A stretch of DNA of 64,000 nt, from assembly GCF_030408775.1 (NCBI RefSeq), contig NZ_CP047210.1, positions 1,922,001-1,986,000 of the forward strand. Reading direction: 5' to 3'. The notes under the pieces were generated by a model. The model did no database searches. It saw only the letters and a program-made list of their open reading frames with translations, and had not been told where the DNA came from. The position numbers and the translations under genes were made by a program. Source of the DNA: Corynebacterium fournieri (GTDB lineage: Bacteria > Actinomycetota > Actinomycetes > Mycobacteriales > Mycobacteriaceae). Every line of letters begins with the position of its first letter. Position 1 is the first letter of the stretch. Shown in pieces: positions 29,690 through 38,371 of this stretch.

Positions 29690-30584
29690 GCACCACCCCG
29701 GCCGCGACGGAGGCGTTGAGGGATTCCACCCAGTCCTCCATGGGCACCGACATGATCACGTCGCAGTTTTCGCGCACCAGGCGCGAGATGCCCTTGCCCT
29801 CGGAACCGACAACGATGACCACGGGGTCGGTGGCCTGGTCGAAGGTGTCGAGGGTGTGTTCCCCGCCCGCATCCAGGCCGACAACCGTGTAGCCGTTGTC
29901 CTGGAACTGCTTCACCGTGCGCGTCACGTTGGTCACCCGAGCGACCGGCAGGCGCGCGGCCGTGCCAGCGGAGGTGCGCCATGCAACACCCGTGACCTGC
30001 GCGGAGCGACGCTCCGGGATGATCACGCCGTTGCCGCCGAACGCCGCGGTGGAGCGGATCACCGCGCCGAGGTTGCGCGGGTCCGTGATGTTGTCCAGCA
30101 CCACGAACATGCCGGGCCCGTCCACGGACTCGAGCAGGTCGTCGAAGTCCGCGTACTTGTACGGCTGGATCTTCAACCCGATGCCCTGGTGCATGCCGTT
30201 GCCGGTCATCGCGTCGAGCTGCTGGCGCGGCACCTCGTGCACCGGGATGCTCTTGGAGTTGGCCAGGCCCACCGCCTCGCTGAGGCGCTCGTCGTGGCCG
30301 GTGCCAGCCGCAACGTACATCGCTTCCGCCGGCACCTTCGCCTTCAGGCACTCCACTACCGGGTTGCGGCCGACCACCATGTCGGCGACCTCGCGGTCGT
30401 GGCGACCCTGCGCGCGACGCTTCTGCTCTAGCTTGCGCTTGTGGGCTGCGTGGTAGACGCGGTCCTCCGCCTTCGGGGTCGCGCCCTTGCCGCGCAGGCC
30501 GCGGCGGCGTTGGCCGCCCGAGCCCTTCGTGGGGCCCTTCTTGTTCTTCTTCTGCTTGTCAGGCCGCTCGTACGGTTTGCCCAT
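29655..30584 (-). CDS. rlmB: 23S rRNA (guanosine-2'-O)-methyltransferase RlmB (SpoU family)
   Basis: This 309-residue SPOUT methyltransferase modifies the 2'-OH of a 23S rRNA guanosine. A basic N-terminal extension of about 65 residues (Lys/Arg/Gly-rich) probably helps bind rRNA. The substrate-binding domain begins [13 protein letters not shown]. The catalytic domain has motifs [29 protein letters not shown] and [10 protein letters not shown], forming the trefoil knot. It follows cysS with a 3-bp gap, a common pairing in actinobacteria. Confidence 0.94.
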   Translation of the reverse strand: MGKPYERPDKQKKNKKGPTKGSGGQRRRGLRGKGATPKAEDRVYHAAHKRKLEQKRRAQGRHDREVADMVVGRNPVVECLKAKVPAEAMYVAAGTGHDERLSEAVGLANSKSIPVHEVPRQQLDAMTGNGMHQGIGLKIQPYKYADFDDLLESVDGPGMFVVLDNITDPRNLGAVIRSTAAFGGNGVIIPERRSAQVTGVAWRTSAGTAARLPVARVTNVTRTVKQFQDNGYTVVGLDAGGEHTLDTFDQATDPVVIVVGSEGKGISRLVRENCDVIMSVPMEDWVESLNASVAAGVVLSEFARQRRIR

Positions 30585-30587
30585 GAT

Positions 30588-31913
30588 CTACTCCTTCACC
30601 TGCCACTGCGGCCCCTCGGCCGTGTCGGTCACCTCGATGCCGGCCGCGGCCAGCCTGTCGCGCACCTCGTCGGCGGTCGCCCAGTCCTTCTCCGCGCGGG
30701 CGGTCGCCCTGCGCTCCAGCTCCGCGCGCACCAGCACGTCGAGTGCGGAGCTGTTGCTTGACGACGACGGCCACGCCCCCGGGTCCACACCCAACACCGC
30801 CGCCATCGCGCGCACCTGCGCGGCGATCGGCTTCGGGTCGGCAGCCTTGTTGCCCTCGCGCACCATGTTGTGGATTTCGGCCAGGGCCTTGGGCACTGAG
30901 AAATCGTCGTTGAGCGCCTGCTCGAACCCCTCGGTCCAGGTGGTGGGCTCTGGCATGCCGGCGCGCTTGACAAATTCCTCGATGCGCCGATAGCCCGCCG
31001 CCGCTTCCTGCAGCGCCTCCGGCGAGTACTCCAGCACGCTGCGGTAGTGCGCGGAGCCGAGGTAGTAGCGCAGCTCGACGGGGCGGACCTGCTCCAGCAT
31101 CGCGTCGATGGACAACACGTTGCCCAGCGATTTGGACATCTTTTCGCCCGCCATGGTCACCCAGTGGTTATGCATCCAGAAGTGCGCGAACCCGTCGCCC
31201 GCGGCGTGGGACTGCGCCTGCTCGTTTTCGTGGTGCGGGAACTGCAGGTCGAGCCCGCCGCCGTGGATGTCGAACTCGGAGCCGAGGTACCAGGTGGACA
31301 TCGCCGAGCACTCCAGGTGCCAGCCGGGCCGGCCCGGGCCCCACGGGGTGGGCCAAGACGGCTCGCCGGGCTTCGCTGCCTTCCACAGGGCGAAGTCCGG
31401 GTCCTCCCCGGTCATGTCCTCGAGGCGGTTGCCGGAGATCGAACCGTAGTCCCCGCCCGCTTTCACCCACGCGTTCACGTCGAAGTAGACGGAACCTTCG
31501 CGGGGGTAGGCGAAGCCGGCGTCGATAAGCCGCTGCATGTAGTCGACCATCTGGGTCACGTGCCCGGTCGCGCGCGGCTCGACGGACGGGGGGAGCACTC
31601 CGAGGGTGTCGTACGCGCGGGTGAACTCGCGCTCGTAGGTGGACACCCATTCCCACCAGGGGCGGTCGTGCTCAGCCGCCTTGGTCAGGATTTTGTCGTC
31701 GATATCCGTGACGTTTCGCACGAAGGCGACATCGTTGCCGTTGGCGAGAAACCAGCGGCGCACGATGTCGAACGCGACCCCGGAGCGCAAGTGCCCGATG
31801 TGGGGTTTGGCTTGCGGGGTGGCGCCGCACAAGTAAATCGAGACGTGGCCGGGGGTAATCGGCTCAAAGTCGCGAAGCGTGCGGGTTTTGGTGTCGAAGA
31901 TGCGTTGGTTCAC
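30588..31913 (-). CDS. cysS: Cysteinyl-tRNA synthetase
   Basis: This 441-residue class I synthetase charges tRNA-Cys. It has the HIGH motif as PHIGHLRSG near residue 37, the zinc-ligand cysteines in YLCGATPQ and HLECSAMS with a HHENE segment, and the KMSKS motif in [10 protein letters not shown]. The C-terminal domain is slightly short. The GTG start at 31913 is preceded by TAGACT 8 nt upstream, implying a leaderless transcript. It forms an operon with rlmB. Confidence 0.96.
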   Translation of the reverse strand: MNQRIFDTKTRTLRDFEPITPGHVSIYLCGATPQAKPHIGHLRSGVAFDIVRRWFLANGNDVAFVRNVTDIDDKILTKAAEHDRPWWEWVSTYEREFTRAYDTLGVLPPSVEPRATGHVTQMVDYMQRLIDAGFAYPREGSVYFDVNAWVKAGGDYGSISGNRLEDMTGEDPDFALWKAAKPGEPSWPTPWGPGRPGWHLECSAMSTWYLGSEFDIHGGGLDLQFPHHENEQAQSHAAGDGFAHFWMHNHWVTMAGEKMSKSLGNVLSIDAMLEQVRPVELRYYLGSAHYRSVLEYSPEALQEAAAGYRRIEEFVKRAGMPEPTTWTEGFEQALNDDFSVPKALAEIHNMVREGNKAADPKPIAAQVRAMAAVLGVDPGAWPSSSSNSSALDVLVRAELERRATARAEKDWATADEVRDRLAAAGIEVTDTAEGPQWQVKE

Positions 31914-31921
31914 AACACCGC

Positions 31922-31927
31922 AGTCTA
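31922..31927 (-). promoter_or_regulatory. Candidate -10 of cysS
   Basis: TAGACT on the minus strand ends 8 nt before the cysS GTG and overlaps the last codons of the upstream secreted-protein gene. It suggests that cysS has its own promoter despite the 11-bp gap. Confidence 0.5.
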
Positions 31928-32482
31928 CAGAGACGACGTGTCCACCTTCAGCTCCGAGTAGCGCGCCTCAGGAATGCTGAACTGGTAGGGGTTGCCAACC
32001 GGCTGCCACACCTGGTCCGCGCTGCACTTGACGTCCTGGGCGTCGCCGTCGAGCATGGTGAAGCCCCACACGAGACGGCCCTGCTTGCCGGCATCGAGCG
32101 TGTACGGGCCAACCACCTGGTTCAGCGACCAGCTGACCTCGTGCACGTAGTTCCAGCCGTACGCGCGGGAGACGTTTTTGACCAAGTCCCCCTTCGGGGT
32201 GAAGGTGCCGGAGACCTCCAGGGTCTGCACGCGCTTTTCCTTCACCGTCTGCTCCACCGGCACGGGACCTTCGGTGTCGTTGCCCACGCTCGCCGCGTCG
32301 GTCTGCTTGAACCAGCGGCGGGTGGCATCCACGTACGTGTCGGTCATGCCCGGGGTGGCGCAGTGGCTGCCCGGAGCAAGATCCGTGTTCCAGCGCTGCG
32401 GGAGCTCAAAGTCGTAGGGTGCCGCATTGGCAGCCGGCGCTAGCGCGAACGCCGCTGTCACTGCGAGGATCGCCTTTTTCAT
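31925..32482 (-). CDS. Secreted protein of a three-member family (member C)
   Basis: This 185-residue protein has a signal peptide ending in ANA and a beta-rich mature part. It shares with the two genes upstream a pattern of GSHCATPG near the N-terminus, an alternating polar stretch ([17 protein letters not shown]), a [19 protein letters not shown] segment, and a late Cys before WQPVGN. Two cysteines could form a disulfide. I recognise no characterised family. The start codon touches the stop of the preceding gene, so the pair is coupled. A function in the envelope or outside the cell is inferred from the signal peptide only. Confidence 0.78.
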   Translation of the reverse strand: MKKAILAVTAAFALAPAANAAPYDFELPQRWNTDLAPGSHCATPGMTDTYVDATRRWFKQTDAASVGNDTEGPVPVEQTVKEKRVQTLEVSGTFTPKGDLVKNVSRAYGWNYVHEVSWSLNQVVGPYTLDAGKQGRLVWGFTMLDGDAQDVKCSADQVWQPVGNPYQFSIPEARYSELKVDTSSL

Positions 32483-33043
32483 TTATGCGCCCCAGTCGAT
32501 GTTGTCGCGGGTGCTGACGCGGACGTGGCGCTCCTTCGGCATGGTCGCAGTGAAGGTGTTGCCGGCAGCCTGCCAGGTGCCGTCGGTGCCGCACACGGTC
32601 TCCTGGCCCTTGAAGTCGGAGACGATCCAGCCGGCCTGCAGCACGGCAGTCTTGCCCGGCGCAACGTTGTACGGGCCGATCTTCTCGCCGACCTCGTAGG
32701 ACTGCTGGTCGGTGTAGCTGGTGGAGAAGGTGAACTGGATCAGCTTGGCCACGTCGAAGCTCAAACCTGCGGTGACGTTCCAGGTCTTCGTCTTGGTCTC
32801 GGTCACGGAGCGGGTGACCGGCAGCGGCTCGTCGTTGTAGTTGGACACCGTCCAGGTGCCGGCGGAGCCGTCGAAGTAGCTGCGGACGATCTCCACGGTC
32901 TGGCCGCGGTCACCCGGCACGGCGCAGTGCTCGCCGATGGTGGTCGGGTTGGTTTCGTCGTAGGTGCGCTGCGGCAGGGCGTTGGCGGCCGGAGCGAGGG
33001 CGAGAGCTGCGGTGGTCAGCAGGGCGAGGGAGCGCTTGATCAT
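32483..33043 (-). CDS. Secreted protein of a three-member family (member B)
   Basis: This 186-residue protein has a signal peptide ending in ANA, then GEHCAVPG, a Thr/Ser-rich alternating segment (VTRSVTETKTKTWNVTAG), IGPYNVAPGKTAVLQAGW and a late CGTDGTWQAAGN. It is a paralogue of the next gene; order and spacing of these motifs match. The Ser/Thr-rich strands followed by a PG turn are reminiscent of aerolysin/ETX-MTX2 pore formers, but this is only a pattern-level resemblance. An AAAGGAA ribosome site precedes the ATG, 30 bp after member A. Confidence 0.78.
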   Translation of the reverse strand: MIKRSLALLTTAALALAPAANALPQRTYDETNPTTIGEHCAVPGDRGQTVEIVRSYFDGSAGTWTVSNYNDEPLPVTRSVTETKTKTWNVTAGLSFDVAKLIQFTFSTSYTDQQSYEVGEKIGPYNVAPGKTAVLQAGWIVSDFKGQETVCGTDGTWQAAGNTFTATMPKERHVRVSTRDNIDWGA

Positions 33044-33073
33044 GATGTGTTCCTTTGTGCTTGAGATGTGGTT

Positions 33074-34327
33074 TTAGAGGTAGGACTGGGTGGGCACCGG
33101 CAGGTTGCGGTACTCGTCCGGGGTGACGTCGATCTTCCGTTCGGTGCCGTCCTTGCTGGTCACGGTGGCCTCAGCCCAGAATCCGGACGGGGCGGTCGAC
33201 TGCGGGTGGGACGTCACGCGCGAGTACTTGCCGTCGCGGCCCGCGGAGATTTCGCGGTAGTTGATGCGCGTCATCGTGGTGCCGTACTCGACGCGCACCC
33301 GGTCGCCCGGCTTCAGGTCGATCGGCTTGAGCGGGGTGTTCACCGGCATGTAGGCGCGCTTGACCGCGCCGACGGAGGTGAGCCAGCCCTCGGGCAGCTG
33401 ACCTTCTGCGCCCATCCAGTTGACGTACTGGGCGTTTTCCGCACCGACGACGTAGTCCGTCACGGGGCGGAAGGTGTAGTCGCCCTTGGACCAGTTGAGG
33501 AAGTCCTGCGAGTAGCCCGGCTTGCGGAAGGTCGGCGCGACCGCCTCAATGTCGTACGGGTAGTACGACTTGTCACCCTTGCGCGCAGCTTCGTCGAGCT
33601 CCGGCCACTCTGCATCGCGGCGGAAGTTCTCATCGGGCTTGACCACGGTGTCGCGCTCGCTTGCCACCTTTTCCAGGCTCGGCCCGGAAACTGCGTTGTA
33701 GGTGTCGCCCGCCGGCTTGGAATTCGCGCCCTCAGCGCGCGAGGGGATCTCCATGGCCAGGTTGGAGACGGATCCGTCCGCCTTGATGATGTAGGCGAAC
33801 GCGTAGCGCTCCGCCGGGCCGGTGCCGCGGATGACGTTGGCGCCCGGCGCATTGCGCAGCACCCCGTTATCGCAGGTCATGAACATGGAGATGAAGTCCT
33901 TTTCCAGCACGCCGTAATCGACGCGGAAGGATTCGCCCGGGCCGAGCTCGATGGGGCCGAACGTCTCGCCCTCGATCCAGCCATTGGATTCCTTCAGCCC
34001 AATGTCCGTCTTGGCGGTGGTGTCCCAGCCGCTGGGCAGCTCCGCCTTCGAGTTCGCCTCGATCTTGCGGTTGGTACCGGTCTCGACCGTTGCCGTGTAC
34101 GGCACAGTCTGGTCGGTGCGGTTGGTGAACTGGAGGGTGCCGTCCGCCAGGTAGCGGCGGGCCGTCTCACCGTAGCGCCACTCCGGGGTGACACCGGCGT
34201 CGCACGTGGAGCCGTAGTTCTCAATCGGGTAGCCCTGCGGCATCGCCGGGATCGCGCCGGCGACGGGGGCGTGCGCTACCGCCACAGTGGTAAGCGCCGC
34301 AGCAAACGCTGTCCATACTTTTTGCAT
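33074..34327 (-). CDS. Secreted protein of a three-member family (member A, long)
   Basis: This 417-residue protein has a signal peptide ending near VAGA. Its first 150 mature residues match the two smaller genes: GSTCDAG, an alternating stretch (LQFTNRTDQTVPYTATVE), NGWIEGETFGPIELGPGES, then a Cys after FISMFM. The remaining 250 residues contain a second possible copy (YVVGAENAQYV, then IDLKPGDRVRVEYG). No known domain was recognised. The ATG at 34327 was preferred over an upstream one at 34348, because it gives a short basic n-region. It is first in a three-gene operon placed between ispF and cysS. Confidence 0.75.
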   Translation of the reverse strand: MQKVWTAFAAALTTVAVAHAPVAGAIPAMPQGYPIENYGSTCDAGVTPEWRYGETARRYLADGTLQFTNRTDQTVPYTATVETGTNRKIEANSKAELPSGWDTTAKTDIGLKESNGWIEGETFGPIELGPGESFRVDYGVLEKDFISMFMTCDNGVLRNAPGANVIRGTGPAERYAFAYIIKADGSVSNLAMEIPSRAEGANSKPAGDTYNAVSGPSLEKVASERDTVVKPDENFRRDAEWPELDEAARKGDKSYYPYDIEAVAPTFRKPGYSQDFLNWSKGDYTFRPVTDYVVGAENAQYVNWMGAEGQLPEGWLTSVGAVKRAYMPVNTPLKPIDLKPGDRVRVEYGTTMTRINYREISAGRDGKYSRVTSHPQSTAPSGFWAEATVTSKDGTERKIDVTPDEYRNLPVPTQSYL

Positions 34328-34330
34328 GCG

Positions 34331-34343
34331 GTTAGCGTAACCC
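34331..34343. promoter_or_regulatory. Palindrome resembling a DtxR box before the secreted-protein operon
   Basis: GGTTAGCGTAACC is a 5-bp inverted repeat around 3 bases, 3 bp upstream of the member A start codon. It matches 11 of 13 core positions of the DtxR operator GGTTAGGCTAACC, but the flanking TWA positions do not match. It overlaps where a -10 would lie, so a bound repressor would block transcription. Confidence 0.35.
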
Positions 34344-34386
34344 AGCAAAACACTGGAAGAAAGTTAAAACCGCAGGAAGAGAACTT

Positions 34387-34407
34387 AAGTACCTGAAATA
34401 GGTACTT
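34387..34407 (-). terminator. Weak hairpin after ispF
   Basis: AAGTACC and GGTACTT form a perfect 7-bp inverted repeat around a 7-base loop, 11 bp after the ispF stop. There is no strong T-run, so it could equally be an operator upstream of the secreted-protein operon. Confidence 0.4.
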
Positions 34408-34417
34408 TCGTTCCCTG

Positions 34418-34897
34418 TTAGAGCGCCTTCAGCTCCACTAGCGCTGTGGCAATCGCCGCCCGGCCTTGACCGCTTCCGGTAAAGCCCATGTGGTCCGTGG
34501 TGGTCGCGGACACGGACACCGGGGCGCCGAGCGCCTCCGAGAGCACACGCTCCGCTTCCTCGCGCACTGGCCCCATTTTCGGGGTCTGGCCGATCAGTTG
34601 GGCGGATACGTTGACCACGGTGTGCCCGTGGTCGTCCAGAAGCTCTTTGAGCTCTTGGAGCAGTTGGGTGCCTTTCACCCCGTCATACTCCGGTCGGCCC
34701 ACACCGACAAAGGAGCCAAGGTCGCCGAGCCCGGCGGCCGAGAGCACTGCATCGACGACGGCGTGGCTGACCACGTCGCCGTCGGAGTGGCCCTCGCAGC
34801 CGTCCTGACCTTCGTGGAGAATGCCGGCAATCCAGCAGTCTTTCCCGGCTTGGATCTGGTGGGCGTCAAATGCGGTGCCTACGCGAAGGTTTGTCAT
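34418..34897 (-). CDS. ispF: 2-C-methyl-D-erythritol 2,4-cyclodiphosphate synthase
   Basis: This 159-residue enzyme cyclises CDP-ME 2-phosphate to MEcPP in the non-mevalonate isoprenoid pathway. The metal-binding DAHQI (family DxH) is at residues 11-15, then [18 protein letters not shown] with the second His, and the C-terminal [14 protein letters not shown] motif. It forms a trimer in the family. It lies 15 bp after ispD, the enzyme two steps earlier in the pathway. Confidence 0.96.
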   Translation of the reverse strand: MTNLRVGTAFDAHQIQAGKDCWIAGILHEGQDGCEGHSDGDVVSHAVVDAVLSAAGLGDLGSFVGVGRPEYDGVKGTQLLQELKELLDDHGHTVVNVSAQLIGQTPKMGPVREEAERVLSEALGAPVSVSATTTDHMGFTGSGQGRAAIATALVELKAL

Positions 34898-34912
34898 GGC
34901 TACGACCGTACT

Positions 34913-35590
34913 TCAGAGTGTGCCGACAAGGCTTTCCGCCAACCGGAGGTCCAGCGGCGTGGTGATCTTGAACGCCATGGGGTCCCCCTCCACGGTGGTC
35001 ACCGGCGCACCGAACCACTCCATGAGCGAAGCGTCGTCGGTCGCCACGAAGGACGGATCTTCTGCCAGGTACTTCTCGTTCGCCTCCCGCAGCTGGCGCA
35101 GGTCGAACCCCTGCGGTGTCTGAGCGGCGCGCAGCACAGACCGGTCCAGCGTCTCCTCCACCGCATCCCCCGCAACCCGCTTCACGGTGTCCGCCACCGG
35201 CACCACGGGAACAACAGCGGCAGCGCCGCCCAGCACGGCATCGACCACGCGCGAGACCATTTCCGGCGGGGTCAGTGCGCGGGCGGCGTCGTGGACCAGA
35301 ATGCAGGCGTCGTCAAGCGGCACCGCATTCAGGGCCGCATAGATGGAGTCGGCGCGCTCCGCACCCCCGTGGACGAACTGCACCGCGTAGCCGGACAGAA
35401 TCCCCCGCGCCTCGGCCTCCATCTCGGGACTGACCACCACGACGACCCGGTCGACCACGCTCGCCATGGTGGCAACGGAACGCTCGAGCAGCGTGCGGCC
35501 TCCAAGCTCCACGTATGCCTTGGGCACGGCAGCGCCGAGCCGAGTGCCCTGCCCCGCCGCTGCGACGACCGCTACCGTTTCGCGGCGCAA
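34913..35590 (-). CDS. ispD: 2-C-methyl-D-erythritol 4-phosphate cytidylyltransferase
   Basis: This 225-residue enzyme attaches CMP to MEP. The N-terminal nucleotide-binding loop AAAGQGTRLGAAVPKAYVELGG, including Arg and Lys of the active site, is intact, and the VHDAARALTPP and QTPQGFD motifs follow. The start is a TTG at 35590, one base after the carD stop (35592-35594); an upstream start inside carD is possible but would add unusual residues. carD-ispD-ispF form an operon. Confidence 0.95.
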   Translation of the reverse strand: MRRETVAVVAAAGQGTRLGAAVPKAYVELGGRTLLERSVATMASVVDRVVVVVSPEMEAEARGILSGYAVQFVHGGAERADSIYAALNAVPLDDACILVHDAARALTPPEMVSRVVDAVLGGAAAVVPVVPVADTVKRVAGDAVEETLDRSVLRAAQTPQGFDLRQLREANEKYLAEDPSFVATDDASLMEWFGAPVTTVEGDPMAFKITTPLDLRLAESLVGTL

Positions 35591-35591
35591 T

Positions 35592-36182
35592 TTATTTGTC
35601 GTCGTCCTCGTCGTCGAAGGAGAGGTCGTCCAGGTCTACCTCGTCATCGTCGTCAACCTGACCCGGATCCTCGGAGATGCCGGCCTTGACCTGCGCGTCG
35701 ATGATGGACTGAATTTCCTTGTCCATCTCCTCGACCTTTTTCTCGTCCACCGGCTCCGCCAGCGCGAGTTCGCCCACGAGAATCTGGCGCGCCTTGCCCA
35801 GCATGCGCTTCTCACCAGCGGAAAGGCCCTTGCCCTGATCGCGGCGCCAGAGGTCGCGCACAACTTCGGCGACCTTGTTGATGTCGCCGGAAGCGAGGCG
35901 CTCCTGGTTCGCCTTGTAGCGGCGGGACCAGTTGCCGGCTTCCTCGACGTCGGTCTCACGCAGCACGGAGAAGACCTTCTGCAGGCCTTCCTTATTGACC
36001 ACGTCGCGCACACCGACAAGCTCGGAATTCTTCACCGGCACGCGTACCTCAAGGTCCGAATGGAGAATCTGCAGCACCAGGTAATCGAGAGTCTCCCCGC
36101 GCATTTCGCGCTGCTCGATGTCGGCGATGCGGGCCGCTCCGTGGTGCGGGTACACAACCACTTCTCCGACCTTGAATTCCAT
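35592..36182 (-). CDS. carD: CarD family transcription regulator
   Basis: This 196-residue RNA-polymerase-binding regulator stabilises open promoter complexes, notably at rRNA genes. The N-terminal RNAP-interaction domain begins [19 protein letters not shown]. The helical DNA-binding part includes the conserved [17 protein letters not shown] with its Trp. Unlike many family members it carries an acidic C-terminal tail (about 30 residues, [10 protein letters not shown] and DDEDDDK). AAGGAG precedes the ATG. A small palindrome AAGCA-TTT-TGCTT lies 52 bp upstream at 36234-36246. Confidence 0.95.
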   Translation of the reverse strand: MEFKVGEVVVYPHHGAARIADIEQREMRGETLDYLVLQILHSDLEVRVPVKNSELVGVRDVVNKEGLQKVFSVLRETDVEEAGNWSRRYKANQERLASGDINKVAEVVRDLWRRDQGKGLSAGEKRMLGKARQILVGELALAEPVDEKKVEEMDKEIQSIIDAQVKAGISEDPGQVDDDDEVDLDDLSFDDEDDDK

Positions 36183-36363
36183 TGCGGCTCCTTGCGTCGA
36201 TAGGCGAAGTTCAGACCCCAACACCTTACCACCAAGCATTTTGCTTATCGACGACCAAAGGTCCCCTCGCCCAATAGGGGGAGCAAGTGGGAAAACTTGC
36301 TGTGCAGACGCTAGAGTATTGCGGAGAAAACCCTCGAATGAGTTGATGATGGAGGACACCCCC

Positions 36364-36927
36364 GTGAAGTCCCTGAAGCGCGCCGCTGTCGTCGCAGTCG
36401 CTGGCTGCGCAACCCTGGCCCTCGCTGGCTGCTCCGCCGGCCAGATCACCCAGACGTCGAACCAGGTCGCGGCCGTTGACGGCGCAAGCGCCTCCACCGA
36501 GGACGGTGCCGTCGCTGTGCGCGACGTGACCGTGGTGCTCGCGGAGGACGGTCAGGCTGCCCTGAAGTTCACCGCCACCAACCAGGACACCTCCATGAAG
36601 GACCACGCCCTGAAGTCCGTGGACGTTAACGGCCAGAAGGTGAACATCACCGGCAATTCCACCATCGCCTACAACTGCGCACTCGTCGCCGATTCCGCTG
36701 ACGGCCTGGAGCGCATGCCGCAGGACAACAACGGCAACTGCATCGAGTACACCGCCACCGCACTGGCAAACGACGATTTCGCTTACGGCGGCAACGTCCC
36801 GGTGACCTTCAACTTCGACACCGGCTCCCTGGACGTCGTGGCCACCGTTTCCGCTCCGACGCTGGCCTCCGGCCAGGTCGACCGCCAGGTCGGCGAAAAC
36901 GAGCAGACGCACGAGCAGAAGCACTAG
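36364..36927 (+). CDS. Putative lipoprotein
   Basis: This 187-residue protein has a signal peptide with lipobox LAGC followed by [18 protein letters not shown]. The mature part has the pattern of a small copper-chaperone-like or immunoglobulin-like envelope protein ([19 protein letters not shown]), with two Cys (YNCAL, GNCIEY) that may form a disulfide. A lipoprotein occurs at this place between carD and radA in C. glutamicum as I recall. The GTG at 36364 follows GGAGGA by 7 nt. Function is unknown. Confidence 0.8.
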   Translation: MKSLKRAAVVAVAGCATLALAGCSAGQITQTSNQVAAVDGASASTEDGAVAVRDVTVVLAEDGQAALKFTATNQDTSMKDHALKSVDVNGQKVNITGNSTIAYNCALVADSADGLERMPQDNNGNCIEYTATALANDDFAYGGNVPVTFNFDTGSLDVVATVSAPTLASGQVDRQVGENEQTHEQKH

Positions 36928-36942
36928 TCACCTCAACCCCGA

Positions 36943-36969
36943 AACCGCTGGCTTGACCAGCGGTTTTTT
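36943..36969 (+). terminator. Rho-independent terminator after the lipoprotein gene
   Basis: AACCGCTGG and CCAGCGGTT form a perfect 9-bp stem with a 5-base loop, followed by six T residues. It lies 15 bp after the stop codon, and separates the lipoprotein from radA. Confidence 0.93.
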
Positions 36970-36997
36970 CATGTTCAAACACCGTGTCGAGGCCGTG

Positions 36998-37004
36998 TTA
37001 TACG
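36998..37004 (+). promoter_or_regulatory. Candidate -10 of radA
   Basis: TTATACG contains TTATAC or TATACG and ends 9-10 nt before the radA ATG. A TTCAAA lies 19-20 bp upstream. The transcript would be leaderless or nearly so, and no ribosome-binding sequence precedes the ATG. Confidence 0.45.
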
Positions 37005-37013
37005 GTGTGGCGC

Positions 37014-38366
37014 ATGGCGAAGAAACCACGCGTAATCCACACCTGCACGGAGTGTGGCTACTCCTCCCCCAAGTGGCTGGGCCGCTGCCCGGAGTGCGGG
37101 TCGTGGGGCACGCTTCAAGAGGAAGCGCCGGTGGCGGCGGGGCCGGCCAAGACGTCGGCGTTGACCCCGTCCGCGCCCGCGAGCCCGATCACCAAGGTCG
37201 AGGCGGCGGCGACCAAGACGGTGAAGTCCGGCATCGGGGAGCTGGACCGCGTCCTCGGCTCCGGCGTGGTGCCCGGTTCCGTCGTGCTGATGGCGGGCGA
37301 GCCGGGCGTGGGCAAGTCCACTCTTCTGTTGGAGGTCGCCTCCCGCTGGGCGGCCCAGGGCCGCAAGGCGCTCTACGTCACGGCTGAGGAGTCTGCGGGG
37401 CAGGTCCGCGCCCGCGCAGAGCGCACGGACGCGCTCAAAGACACGCTTTATCTTGCTGCGGAGTCCAACCTGGACGTGGTGTTCGGCCATGTGGATCAGC
37501 TCAAGCCGTCGCTTTTGATCGTGGACTCGGTGCAAACGATGCACGCGGCCGGCGTCGAGGGAGTCGCGGGAGGCGTGGCGCAGTCCCGCGCCGTCACGGC
37601 GGCGCTGACCTCGCTGGCGAAGACCACCAACATCCCGGTGTTGTTGGTGGGGCACGTGACCAAGGACGGCAACGTCGCCGGCCCGCGAGTGCTGGAGCAC
37701 CTGGTGGATGTGGTGCTGAGTTTCGAGGGAGACCGGCAGTCGTCGCTGCGCATGCTGCGCGGCATCAAGAACCGCTTCGGCGCGACGGACGAGGTCGGCT
37801 GCTTCGAGCAGACAGCGGGCGGCATCCGTGAGGTGCGCGACCCGTCGGGCCTGTTCCTCTCCCACCGCGGCAAGACCCCGGACGGCTCCGCAGTGACGGT
37901 GGCGATGGACGGGGTGCGCCCCATCCTCGCCGAGGTGCAGGCGCTGACCGTGGATCCGGTGAACAAGAGTCCACGCCGCGTGGTCACCGGCTTAGATTTC
38001 AACCGCGTGCCCATGGTGCTGGCGGTGCTGCAGGCCCGCTGCGGCGAGCGCACGAACGACAAAGACGCGTACGTGGCCACCGTCGGCGGCGTGAAAATCA
38101 CCGAAACGGCGACGGACTTGGCGGTCGCCTTAGCCACGTGGTCCAGCTTGCACGACAAGCCGCTGCCGGAAAAGACGGTCGTGGTGGGCGAGGTCGGCCT
38201 GGCTGGAGAGATCCGCCGGGTGCCCAACCTCGGCCGCCGCCTCCAAGAAGCCGCGCGCATGGGGTATACGGGGGCGATCGTTCCCGCAGGAGAGCAGCTG
38301 CGTATCGACGGCCTTTCAGTCCGCCCAGTTTCGACCCTCGCCGAGGCTTTGGCGTTGCTAAGGTAA
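37014..38366 (+). CDS. radA: DNA repair protein RadA (Sms)
   Basis: This 450-residue RecA-like ATPase acts in recombinational repair by promoting branch migration. An N-terminal zinc finger shows CTEC and CPEC separated by 10 residues. The ATPase domain has Walker A GEPGVGKST near residue 98, Walker B LLIVDSVQT, and the RadA-specific KNRFG motif. The C-terminal part is the Lon-protease-like domain (VGEVGLAGEIRRV). The ATG at 37014 starts the zinc finger directly. A helical unknown gene follows after 5 bp. Confidence 0.96.
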   Translation: MAKKPRVIHTCTECGYSSPKWLGRCPECGSWGTLQEEAPVAAGPAKTSALTPSAPASPITKVEAAATKTVKSGIGELDRVLGSGVVPGSVVLMAGEPGVGKSTLLLEVASRWAAQGRKALYVTAEESAGQVRARAERTDALKDTLYLAAESNLDVVFGHVDQLKPSLLIVDSVQTMHAAGVEGVAGGVAQSRAVTAALTSLAKTTNIPVLLVGHVTKDGNVAGPRVLEHLVDVVLSFEGDRQSSLRMLRGIKNRFGATDEVGCFEQTAGGIREVRDPSGLFLSHRGKTPDGSAVTVAMDGVRPILAEVQALTVDPVNKSPRRVVTGLDFNRVPMVLAVLQARCGERTNDKDAYVATVGGVKITETATDLAVALATWSSLHDKPLPEKTVVVGEVGLAGEIRRVPNLGRRLQEAARMGYTGAIVPAGEQLRIDGLSVRPVSTLAEALALLR

Positions 38367-38371
38367 GCGCC

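Noticed and set aside
30585-30587. Possible separate promoter between cysS and rlmB
   Set aside because: Only 3 bp separate the genes and no -10 was seen at the end of cysS; co-transcription is simpler.
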